Positions 1 to 6,865 of a stretch of 10,189 nt of DNA are shown here, piece after piece. Positions within the stretch are counted from its first letter, which is position 1. Each line of letters starts with the position of its first letter. The notes under the pieces are model-generated. The model was not told where the DNA came from. It did not search any database and saw only the letters and a list, made by a program, of their open reading frames with translations. The position numbers and the translations under genes were made by a program. The DNA is taken from assembly GCA_900544815.1 (NCBI GenBank), contig UQWT01000066.1, forward strand, positions 1 through 10,189, in the 5' to 3' direction. The DNA comes from an uncultured Bacteroidales bacterium. Lineage in GTDB: Bacteria; Bacteroidota; Bacteroidia; Bacteroidales; UBA932.

Positions 1-2
1 AC

Positions 3-1253
3 GAGATAAAGATAGTTCTTCCTCCGGCATTGCAGGAGACAGATTTTGTAGCGTTGGCAGCAGAGGTTAAGAGCGAGGGCGGTACAGGAATGGATATCTA
101 TACAAAGGCCGGATCACCATGGAAGGTAACCGTAACCGCACCAACCTTTACAGATGGCAAATACAATGACAATGCAAAGGTAAAGATAGGGGCAACAGGA
201 ATAGCCGATGGCGAAAAAGCAATTTTAAAGGTAACCCTTATTACAAGCAACGGGCAAGAGGTATCTGCATCGAGACCTTTTATATTCTATAACGGAACAG
301 TTGTTAATCCTGCTGCAGCAGGAGGTATGGAGGCTGCATTGAACGGTCTTGATCCTGCAGAGGTTAAAGATCTTAATATCATAGGCACATTAAGCGCAGA
401 TGATTTTAAATACATAAAGCAAAACCTTAAAGGTTCTCTTGAACGTATAAACTTCTCCAATGCAGATGTGACTGAGATTCCCGACAAAGCATTCAGCGAT
501 TTTTGGAAACTTAATGAGGTCATACTGCCGGGAAACCTTAAAAAGTTAGGATACCAGGCATTTGTCAACTGTCCTATCACAAGCATCACCATACCGGACA
601 GTGTAACTGAAATAGACAGCGAAGCATTTAGAGCATATAATTCAAAATATGCAAAATTAGAGAGTGTTGTAATTGGTTCGGGAATGACCGAAATACCAAG
701 AGAGTGTTTCTTCAAACAGACAAATCTCAAATCTGTCTCACTTCCGCAAGGAATTATCACAATAGGCCAAAGTGCATTTGCAAACTGCAACTCCCTTACA
801 AATATAGAACTGCCCAATACACTCACAGAGATAAAAAATCAAGCATTTATGTATTGCGGCTTTACACAGATTACGATACCAAATAATGTAACTAAAATAG
901 GTGTACGTGCATTCTCCGGTTGCCACAATTTGACTGATGTTACCCTTTCAAAGTCTCTTGTTACAATTGGAGATAGCGCCTTTAACAAGTGCGGAGCTAT
1001 TGCAACAATAGATCTTCCCGAAACTATAGAGAGCTTTGATCTGTATATATTCGACTGGGGTAAAGCAACTACTATCATCTGTCGTGCAAAGAAAATTCCA
1101 AATATCTCCAAGTACACATACAAATGGGATGAGCAATTTAAAAGTGTAACGGATAAAGACGCTGCTGTTGTTAAAGTTCCTTCAGAATCATTAGACCGGT
1201 ACAAGGCAAAATGGGGAAAATATTTTAACAATATAGTTGCTATAGAAGAGTAG
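3..1253 (+). CDS. BspA-like leucine-rich-repeat surface protein, 3' part (5' end outside window)
   Basis: The frame is open to the left edge, so this is the C-terminal part of a longer protein; the TTG at 30 is only an internal codon. The first ~110 visible residues form a beta-rich segment without repeats (contains GEKAILKVTLITSNG), which I cannot assign to a family. From roughly residue 130 to 365, counted from the TTG, there are about seven LRR_5 (BspA/TpLRR) units with the pattern I-x-x-I-x-x-x-A-F-x-x-C-x-x-L-x-x-I-x-L-P, for example IGQSAFANCNSLTNIELP. The end matches the usual BspA-like cap: a Cys-containing strand, then VKVPSESLDRYKAKWGKYF and NNIVAIEE. Such proteins in Bacteroidales are normally exported surface proteins that bind host or microbial ligands; the ligand cannot be inferred here. 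A terminator follows 30 nt after the stop. Family call is firm; export is inferred, because the N-terminus is missing. Confidence 0.88.
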   Translation, partial: EIKIVLPPALQETDFVALAAEVKSEGGTGMDIYTKAGSPWKVTVTAPTFTDGKYNDNAKVKIGATGIADGEKAILKVTLITSNGQEVSASRPFIFYNGTVVNPAAAGGMEAALNGLDPAEVKDLNIIGTLSADDFKYIKQNLKGSLERINFSNADVTEIPDKAFSDFWKLNEVILPGNLKKLGYQAFVNCPITSITIPDSVTEIDSEAFRAYNSKYAKLESVVIGSGMTEIPRECFFKQTNLKSVSLPQGIITIGQSAFANCNSLTNIELPNTLTEIKNQAFMYCGFTQITIPNNVTKIGVRAFSGCHNLTDVTLSKSLVTIGDSAFNKCGAIATIDLPETIESFDLYIFDWGKATTIICRAKKIPNISKYTYKWDEQFKSVTDKDAAVVKVPSESLDRYKAKWGKYFNNIVAIEE

Positions 1254-1282
1254 TCTTTTACAATATAAAACCTTGCAGATAA

Positions 1283-1323
1283 GGGGGTGGCAGAGATAGA
1301 GAAAACTGCCATCCTCTTTTTTT
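1283..1323 (+). terminator. Intrinsic terminator of the LRR gene
   Basis: GGGTGGCAG (1285-1293) pairs with CTGCCATCC (1306-1314) across a 12-nt loop with one G-U wobble, and the stem extends by two more pairs at its base. A run of seven T follows (1317-1323). It lies 30 nt after the LRR stop codon and about 100 nt before the next gene, so the two surface-protein genes probably have separate transcripts. Confidence 0.85.
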
Positions 1324-1422
1324 GTCGGGAAGATAAACAGGCCCCCAAAAAAACTTTAAAAAAACATGTTACAAAACAGCAATTTCCCCCTCCATTAATG
1401 AGAACAATAAAATATCCACGTT

Positions 1423-3972
1423 ATGGCAGAAAGAATTATTATTACACTTGCCTCTCTGCTACTTGTTTTTGGGTGCGAAAAGGGGAATCCGCTTCCCGAC
1501 ATAAACCCGGATGAGCAGGAGGAGAAAGATCTCACAGAGTTTACTGTAACACTTAAGGATGTCTCTCAGGTTGAGACCAAATTGGGCTTTTCGGTAGATG
1601 AGGATTGGGTAAAGGACCTCAATCTGTTTTTGTATAGCAATAATGGTGAACTTATTACAAATATCTATAGAGAGGTTAGATCACAGGATGATCTTACATT
1701 CAATCTTAAGGCACAAGATGGTGCGGATTGCTCCGTCTTTGCAATAGCCAACTTGGGTTACCAGATGGATGGGCCCAATATGTACAGGCTTACGGAATCT
1801 GTGTTTGGAATTAATGAGTATTCCGGGATGTTTGGCGAGAACGGAAACTGTGTTATGTCTGGAAGAAAAGATTTTAATGTAAAAAAGGATGAGGTTGTTA
1901 CGGTTGAGATGAGGAGGATTATGGCAAAGGTGACTGTTTTGTGCAACTATGACAATCTTAATTCAAATGTCCAGCTTAAGATTAACAGCATTAAAATCTG
2001 CAATATTCCAAAAGAGGTTAAATATTTTGGAAGGAGTTTTGCGAAAAGAGCATCTGATGTGATAGACGGGAATTGCTATATGAAAGGGAATTTAGGCTCT
2101 ATCACTACTACCGGAGTTGATTTCTATACATTTGAGAATTACCAGGAGGCAGAACTTACCGGGGCAACTACAAATAAGGAGAAAGCGGAGATGCTTACCT
2201 CTTTGCAGCTGAAGACATGCAGCTATATTCAATTGGAGTACGAATTTACGGATTCTCAAAAGTTTGGTACTATACGCTACCTTTTTTATCTTGGCAAAAG
2301 CATGGAGGATGTTATAGTTGAGCGTAATAATCATTATACCGCCACAGTATTTTTCAATGGCAATGCTTCTCGCGACGAGATAAGCGTGAGCGTTGACAAC
2401 AGCGATCTCAAAGACCGCATTACATCTCTTACGGTAACACCTAAAGAATTGTTTTTCACAGAATTGAACACCACATCCCAATTAAGTGCATATACTTATC
2501 CTTCTACAGCGTATAACAAATTGGTTAGTTGGAGCAGCAGCGACCCATCTGTAGCAACGGTAGATAATAACGGACTTGTCACATCTGTAGGTAACGGCCA
2601 TTGTTCAATAAGAGCCACAAGTGTTGAAAAACCATATATTTACGATACCGCGGAGGTGACTGTGGAGGAGGAAGTGATTGTTACTGAGGATGATTACATT
2701 GCATTTGACAAAAGCTCTCTGCTTATGTTGGATATTGACACCCGGACAATTGGATTTACAACAAATGAGCACAATACCAAGACACCGGTATTCATCGTAT
2801 CGGATGACAGGGTTGCCAAAATAGTGAAGCAAAATGATGGCAGTATAGAAATAAAGGCGTTGCAAGCCGGTGTCTGCACAATAAAAGGAACACTTGGAGA
2901 TGCAGAGGCTGTATGTTCCATTACCGTTGAGGAACTTATAGTGACTGCCGATAACGAGGTTACCATCTACAAAGATTTCTACCATGAAATAGGTTATGAG
3001 ATCTCTCCGCAATGGGCAGCCTATACACATAATCTTAAATGGGAGATTACAGACGGCCTTACAAATCCGGTTTTCGGGTTTGTTGGTGGAGTTGCAGGAA
3101 ACAATATCGTTGGCATAGTTCCTACTACGGATAACGGTTTGAAAGCCGGAGAACTTACAGTAAGTTTTGTTAACGCCCCGCATAAAAAAGCTACCATAAG
3201 GGTTAATGTAAAGGATGCCATTAAGATGAGAAGTAAGATTACGGCAATAGCCAACATAGGGTATTCAGACACGTATGAAAGTCTTGATATTGAAGCACCC
3301 CAACAGGCTGCAATAAATCTTGAGTTTACAGGCAGATCTCCCGGAACATATATATCTGCGTACAGAGACGGATATGGATATTCCAACGGTTGCATAAGAA
3401 TATCAAACCCTTGCGGGGCCAACGGAGCGTACAATCTTAAGGCTTCTGTTACGGGCGATAATGGCACTGTAAACACAGCTATCTGTACAATAGAGGTTTA
3501 CGAGCAGATCTTTTTAGTTGGAATATCCAAAAGCATGGATGTGATAAAGTCCAACAGGCATACCGTGGGTGGGGTCCAATATATAACAATCTCCTATGAA
3601 AACGAGGTTGTTGCAAAATATATTGCTCATCCATCATCTCTGCTCTACCCGCGAGGAGTGATTAATGATATTCCGTTCTCTTACTATTACAACGGGCAAC
3701 ACTTTACTGAGGATCACACAGATCTCTCGGAGATTGCAGGGCCATTTGAGTTTAATTCCGGCGATCCATACCAACTTGCCTTTGGTAAAGGGAGAGGAAG
3801 CGCTCTCTATCCGCCAAAGTATTTGGAATATTTTGTGCTCGAAACAGATAACAAAGGTTATATGATTACAGCCAATCAAAAATTTCTTTACATAGTCAGC
3901 CGTCCGTTTGGAGGAGGATTTTGCGAGGAATCTGTCTCATGGCAGGAGATATTTCAGTACATCTATCAATAG
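1423..3972 (+). CDS. Fimbrillin-like (DUF4906-type) lipoprotein with Big_2-like domains
   Basis: This is an 849-aa surface lipoprotein. The start at 1423 is the first ATG after an in-frame TAA at 1408. It gives a short signal peptide (MAERIIITLASLLLVFGC) with a lipobox cysteine at residue 18, followed by an acidic, Pro-rich tether (residues 19-36). Residues ~37-325 resemble the DUF4906/FimB-Mfa2 type of fimbrillin-like domain: a hydrophobic beta region with DLNLFLYSNNGELI, then VEMRRIMAKVTV, then the characteristic VDFYTFENYQ near 232-241. Residues ~332-415 form a clear Big_2 (Ig-like) domain (SLTVTPKELFF, WSSSDPSVATVDNNGLVTS). Residues ~425-504 and ~505-597 look like two further, more divergent Ig-like modules. 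Residues ~694-849 are a C-terminal region I do not recognise. Likely role: an outer-membrane-anchored adhesin or fimbrial tip/minor subunit. No pilus assembly genes are visible nearby. The module order is seen; adhesin function is inferred. Confidence 0.85.
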   Translation: MAERIIITLASLLLVFGCEKGNPLPDINPDEQEEKDLTEFTVTLKDVSQVETKLGFSVDEDWVKDLNLFLYSNNGELITNIYREVRSQDDLTFNLKAQDGADCSVFAIANLGYQMDGPNMYRLTESVFGINEYSGMFGENGNCVMSGRKDFNVKKDEVVTVEMRRIMAKVTVLCNYDNLNSNVQLKINSIKICNIPKEVKYFGRSFAKRASDVIDGNCYMKGNLGSITTTGVDFYTFENYQEAELTGATTNKEKAEMLTSLQLKTCSYIQLEYEFTDSQKFGTIRYLFYLGKSMEDVIVERNNHYTATVFFNGNASRDEISVSVDNSDLKDRITSLTVTPKELFFTELNTTSQLSAYTYPSTAYNKLVSWSSSDPSVATVDNNGLVTSVGNGHCSIRATSVEKPYIYDTAEVTVEEEVIVTEDDYIAFDKSSLLMLDIDTRTIGFTTNEHNTKTPVFIVSDDRVAKIVKQNDGSIEIKALQAGVCTIKGTLGDAEAVCSITVEELIVTADNEVTIYKDFYHEIGYEISPQWAAYTHNLKWEITDGLTNPVFGFVGGVAGNNIVGIVPTTDNGLKAGELTVSFVNAPHKKATIRVNVKDAIKMRSKITAIANIGYSDTYESLDIEAPQQAAINLEFTGRSPGTYISAYRDGYGYSNGCIRISNPCGANGAYNLKASVTGDNGTVNTAICTIEVYEQIFLVGISKSMDVIKSNRHTVGGVQYITISYENEVVAKYIAHPSSLLYPRGVINDIPFSYYYNGQHFTEDHTDLSEIAGPFEFNSGDPYQLAFGKGRGSALYPPKYLEYFVLETDNKGYMITANQKFLYIVSRPFGGGFCEESVSWQEIFQYIYQ

Positions 3973-3992
3973 GCAATAGGGATGTAACAAAT

Positions 3993-4017
3993 TAAGAGGG
4001 TGAGTTTCACCCTCTTA
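3993..4017. terminator. Bidirectional hairpin terminator between convergent genes
   Basis: An 11-bp perfect stem (3993-4003 with 4007-4017) encloses a 3-nt loop (GTT). It sits 21 nt after the stop of the + strand lipoprotein gene, and its right arm contains the last codons and TGA stop of the - strand tsaC gene. It can therefore serve both converging transcripts. T-rich flanks are short on both sides (ATTAT on +, TTAATTTGTT on -), so termination strength is uncertain. Confidence 0.7.
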
Positions 4018-4588
4018 TTATCTCCACCTCGCTATCCAATCCCACCTTGATAATTTGCGAAGGTTTATGCGTTGCCTCTCTGCTTTCGCAAGCCGGGTCT
4101 ACTGCAAAATCAACAGCCTCTTTTATGCAAGGTTCTATCTCTTTATATGTTACAGGTGATTTGCTTCCCGACATATTTGCCGATGTTGACACTATGGGCC
4201 TACGGAATTTTGCAATCAGCTTCTTGCAGAAATCATCCATTGGAATCCTTATACCTGCAGAACCGTCGCCCGCAATAACATTCTCTGCAAGAGCTATGGC
4301 TCCCGGATATATGATTGTCATAGGCTTGTCGTTTACCTCTATAAGAGATATTGCTATCTCGGGGAACTCCTTAACATACCTTGCAATCATATCCATATCT
4401 GCTGCCAATGTAATGAGGCTTTTTGAATCCTCTCTTCTCTTTATTGCAAATATCTTTGCAACAGCCTCTTTGTTTGTAGCATCACAGCCAAGCCCCCAGA
4501 CAGTATCTGTGGGGTAGAGTATCACTCCGCCATTTTTTAAAACTTCAATGGCTTTGTCTATGTTCTCTTTAATAATGTTCTCTGTCAT
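4007..4588 (-). CDS. tsaC: L-threonylcarbamoyladenylate synthase (TsaC/YrdC family)
   Basis: This 193-aa single-domain YrdC protein makes threonylcarbamoyl-AMP from threonine, bicarbonate and ATP. That is the first step of N6-threonylcarbamoyladenosine (t6A) formation at A37 of ANN-decoding tRNAs, in the cytoplasm. Visible signatures: YPTDTVWGLG (residues 25-34), IKRREDSKSL (49-58, the conserved KRR...K), GIRIP (112-116) and STSANMSG (134-141). The length matches the short TsaC/YrdC form; the extra C-terminal domain of Sua5 is absent. The ATG at 4588 has AGGA a few bases upstream. It is the last gene of the - strand series, 180 nt after the EEP gene, and its 3' end lies inside the terminator hairpin. 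The Kae1/TsaD partner genes are not in the window. Identification is firm; Sua5/YciO/YrdC is the same superfamily under other names. Confidence 0.93.
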   Translation of the reverse strand: MTENIIKENIDKAIEVLKNGGVILYPTDTVWGLGCDATNKEAVAKIFAIKRREDSKSLITLAADMDMIARYVKEFPEIAISLIEVNDKPMTIIYPGAIALAENVIAGDGSAGIRIPMDDFCKKLIAKFRRPIVSTSANMSGSKSPVTYKEIEPCIKEAVDFAVDPACESREATHKPSQIIKVGLDSEVEIIRG

Positions 4589-4610
4589 AATTCCTGTGTT
4601 TTATTTTATA

Positions 4611-4768
4611 GCTTTGGCGTTGGCTAATTACTCTCTTTACATTAAATTGCCAACGCTAACTCCATATTAGTTTATAGTTTATGGTTTAATGTTTATAGTA
4701 AGTTTATCTGCTTTGGCTTTCTTTACTCTAAAAATAGCTAAAGCTAATGCCAACGCCAAAGCCAACGC
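4611..4768. repeat. Hexanucleotide-derived inverted repeats in the gap between EEP gene and tsaC
   Basis: The 180-nt gap 4589-4768 has no gene. At 4737-4768 there is a tandem array of degenerate 6-nt units (GCTAAA, GCTAAT, GCCAAC, GCCAAA, GCCAAC, GCC), consensus GCYAAM. The complementary arrangement lies at 4611-4624. These two form a perfect 14-bp inverted repeat (4611-4624 with 4749-4762) around an AT-rich middle. A shorter 8-bp inverted pair is 4617-4624 with 4649-4656. The middle (4660-4725) has several imperfect copies of AGTTTATAG/GTTTATAG. In RNA the long arms could fold a hairpin between the EEP and tsaC coding parts; whether it ends or processes the transcript is unknown. Confidence 0.75.
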
Positions 4769-5875
4769 CTATATGATCAGCTCCGCACTTACAGGATAAT
4801 GATCTGACAATTTTATCTTATCCGTAATATGAGCAGAGCAGTCAAACTCTTTAGGGTACAAAATATAATCTATCCTTAAAAGTGGCCAAAGTCTCATAAA
4901 CGTACCACCAAAACCGTTCCCTGCCTCTCTGAAAGAGTCCTTCCTGCCGCTAACCAAACGGTGATATGTGTAGGAGACCGGAGTATCGTTAAAATCCCCG
5001 CATATAATGGCCGGCAACTTGCATTTTTCTATATTTGCTTGTATGGTATTAACCTGGTCTGACCTCTTTATAAATGTTCCTAACATCTTGTCATGAACCT
5101 CCTTATACTCGTTTCTCATCTCCTCCCCAACCGCAGAATTTTTGCTCATCTTCTTAACTAATGCTGTAAACGACACATTATATGACTCAAGATGATTGTT
5201 GAATACTCTTAAAATCCTGTCGTAGTGATTAATATCTGTAAAAACAGAAAGGTTGGTACTCCCCTTGAAGCAGATATCACCGGTGTTGACAATAGGGTAC
5301 CTGCTAAGTGTCATATTCCCAAACAGCTTTCCATTCCTTGTCTTAAACAGTTTGTAATGCCTGTACCGGTAAGACGAGAAGATGGTATCTGCCATATTCT
5401 TGTTATCCACAAAAATCTCTTGCAGGCATAATATGTCGGGAAGGTTATTATTAATGTATGAAATGACAGCCTTTCTGCAATCGTCTCTTGACAAACCATC
5501 AGATGACAAACTGAATGTCCCTACATTATAGCTCTTTACCGTAAGTTTTATCCCCTCTTTCTCCTCGTGGCTCCCCCCTCCTATCTTAACAAAAAGGTCT
5601 AAATAGAGAAGAGACGGAAGTATGGCTATGATTGGAATCCACGCAGACCTGCTTCTTCTTGCAAATGCCACAAGCAGCAAAACCACATTTACCGCAAGTA
5701 TAGGTATATAAAACAGACCGAAAAAGAGCGGCAGCCCAAACTTGGACGGATTTACATATATTGAAAGATAAGACAACCCCAAGCATCCGGCAGCTACAAA
5801 AAGTACTACCCTGAATACAATCCCCCAAAAAAGCGGGGTACGTCTTCTACCGGATCCGGCTAGTCTTCTTACCAT
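4769..5875 (-). CDS. Membrane-anchored endonuclease/exonuclease/phosphatase (EEP) family protein
   Basis: This is a 368-aa protein with three N-terminal membrane segments (~15-37, 48-71, 79-97) followed by one EEP (DNase I-like) domain (~110-368). Metal-binding and catalytic motifs are all present: SYNVGTF (Asn117), LCLQEIF (Glu153), NNHLES (His228), CGDFNDTP (Asp294, Asn296), RIDYIL (Asp336) and LSDHYPV (Asp358, His359). The basic N-terminus (RRLAGSGRRR) and the basic loop RRSRS after the second segment suggest, by the positive-inside rule, an inside N-terminus and an EEP domain outside the cytoplasmic membrane. Members of this family cleave phosphodiester or phosphomonoester bonds in DNA, RNA, inositol phosphates or sphingomyelin; the substrate cannot be deduced here. 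The gene starts 11 nt after the rhomboid stop, so the two are very likely cotranscribed. The intact active site argues for an enzyme, not a degenerate homologue. Confidence 0.88.
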   Translation of the reverse strand: MVRRLAGSGRRRTPLFWGIVFRVVLFVAAGCLGLSYLSIYVNPSKFGLPLFFGLFYIPILAVNVVLLLVAFARRSRSAWIPIIAILPSLLYLDLFVKIGGGSHEEKEGIKLTVKSYNVGTFSLSSDGLSRDDCRKAVISYINNNLPDILCLQEIFVDNKNMADTIFSSYRYRHYKLFKTRNGKLFGNMTLSRYPIVNTGDICFKGSTNLSVFTDINHYDRILRVFNNHLESYNVSFTALVKKMSKNSAVGEEMRNEYKEVHDKMLGTFIKRSDQVNTIQANIEKCKLPAIICGDFNDTPVSYTYHRLVSGRKDSFREAGNGFGGTFMRLWPLLRIDYILYPKEFDCSAHITDKIKLSDHYPVSAELII

Positions 5876-5886
5876 ATATAATTATG

Positions 5887-6549
5887 TTAATAGTACATTC
5901 TGTTATTCTTTTTCCAATAGAGTATAAGCACAAGGCCAAACAGCATACCTCCCAAATGCGCGAAATGTGCAATGCTTCCCCCCGGATTTGACAAACCAAG
6001 CAAAAGCTCCAACACGCCAAATATTATTACAAAATATTTTGCCTTTAACGGGATTGGCGGAATAAGCAACATTATCCTATCGTTAGGGAACAACATTCCA
6101 TACGCCAACAACAAACCGTATATTGCGCCGGAAGCGCCAACGGTAGGTATCATATGTAGCATATTAAACGAAAGCTGATCTCCAACAGAAGCATAATGCA
6201 AGGCCTCCAAATATGTAACACCGTTATGCAGCAATGCCGCGCCTATTCCCGTAACAAAGTAATACACAAGGAATTTCTTTGAGCCCCATACCCTTTCCAA
6301 GGCAACTCCAAAGAAATAGAATGTGTACATATTAAAGAATATATGTGTAAAACTACCGTGCATGAACATGTGCGTAACAAGTTGGTACGGCCGGAACAAA
6401 GGGGACCCGAAATAGAAAAGGGCGAACTTTTCAATCATGATTTCCTCCTTGAACAGCGTAAGCACAAACATTATTACATTAATGATAATAATATTCTTTA
6501 CAACCGGTGTTACAGTAGGCATAAAAGCCCTGTAATTATTCTGATACAT
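5887..6549 (-). CDS. Rhomboid family intramembrane serine protease
   Basis: This 220-aa, six-helix membrane protein cleaves transmembrane substrates within the bilayer. The catalytic serine is in GASGAIYG (Ser140) and the catalytic histidine in AHFAHLGGMLFG (His198, aligned with the GlpG AHIAG motif). The HGSFTHIFFNMYTF segment (residues 64-77) carries the conserved His and Asn of the second helix (His69, Asn73), and ERVWGS (85-90) is the typical L1/TM2-TM3 feature of this family. There are no extra domains, so this is the compact bacterial form. The ATG at 6549 is preceded in frame by a nearby stop; Met10 is a possible but less likely start. It is the first gene after the repeat-filled gap behind mutL and lies 11 nt before the EEP gene. 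Substrates are unknown; the neighbouring membrane EEP protein is a conceivable partner only because of position. Confidence 0.92.
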   Translation of the reverse strand: MYQNNYRAFMPTVTPVVKNIIIINVIMFVLTLFKEEIMIEKFALFYFGSPLFRPYQLVTHMFMHGSFTHIFFNMYTFYFFGVALERVWGSKKFLVYYFVTGIGAALLHNGVTYLEALHYASVGDQLSFNMLHMIPTVGASGAIYGLLLAYGMLFPNDRIMLLIPPIPLKAKYFVIIFGVLELLLGLSNPGGSIAHFAHLGGMLFGLVLILYWKKNNRMYY

Positions 6550-6562
6550 ACTAATTTAGTTT

Positions 6563-6598
6563 ATTGGCTTTAGCTTTAGCTTTGGCTTTAGCTTTAGC
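6563..6598. repeat. Hexanucleotide tandem array just upstream of the rhomboid gene
   Basis: There are six consecutive 6-nt units on the + strand: ATTGGC, TTTAGC, TTTAGC, TTTGGC, TTTAGC, TTTAGC. This is the same GCYAAM family, read on the other strand, as at 4737-4768. The array ends 13 nt before the rhomboid start codon, so it lies in that gene's leader. Stops separate it from the rhomboid frame, so it is not translated as part of the protease. Confidence 0.8.
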
Positions 6599-6604
6599 TG
6601 ATTA

Positions 6605-6860
6605 AGTTTATTGTTTAAAGTCAGTTAATTAGTTGATAGCTAAAAGAGAACCGTTTTTCATCTTCCCTCTATAAACTATAAACTTTTAACTTTTATTTGG
6701 CTTTAGCTTATTTAGTTTATTGTTTATAGTTCAAAGTTTATTGTCAGTTAATTAGCTTATAGTTTTAAAGATATTAGTTTTTTACTTTAAGCTTTGCTGC
6801 TATTAACTTAAAAACCTTCTATACACTATAAACTCTAAACTTTTAACTTTTATTTTGCTT
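6605..6860. repeat. Imperfect direct duplication in the 316-nt gap between mutL and the rhomboid gene
   Basis: The gap 6550-6865 contains no gene. Two diverged copies of an AT-rich unit follow each other. Shared blocks are AGTTTATTGTTTA (6605-6617 and 6714-6726), GTCAGTTAATTAG (6620-6632 and 6743-6755) and a 20-nt exact match starting TAAACTTTTAAC (6679-6698 and 6836-6855). Each copy ends in hexamer-like TTTGGCTTTAGC or TTTGCTTTGG. I see no clear TAnnTTTG promoter box on the - strand and no GC-rich terminator stem after mutL, so read-through from mutL into the rhomboid gene is possible. Confidence 0.8.
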
Positions 6861-6865
6861 TGGTT

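Noticed and set aside
30..32. TTG as start codon of the first gene
   Set aside because: The same frame is open to the window edge with coding-like sequence before the TTG, so the gene simply begins outside the window.
287..826. 179-codon - strand open frame opposite the LRR gene
   Set aside because: It is the antisense shadow of repetitive LRR codons; the + strand frame has clear family repeats.
2605..3183. 192-codon - strand open frame opposite the lipoprotein gene
   Set aside because: Antisense to the Ig-like modules, with no recognisable domain and no promoter.
4007..4588. Full-length Sua5
   Set aside because: The protein ends after the YrdC domain; the extra C-terminal Sua5 domain is missing, so the short TsaC form is the better call.
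4737..4768. Hexamer array read as an Ala-Lys/Asn repeat peptide
   Set aside because: The GCY-AAM units read as alternating Ala and Lys/Asn codons on the + strand, but no start, gene or domain supports translation; the array is intergenic for the real - strand genes.
6563..6860. CRISPR-like array
   Set aside because: Units are 6-nt tandem or two diverged AT-rich copies; there are no regular 25-40-nt repeats with unique spacers and no cas genes.
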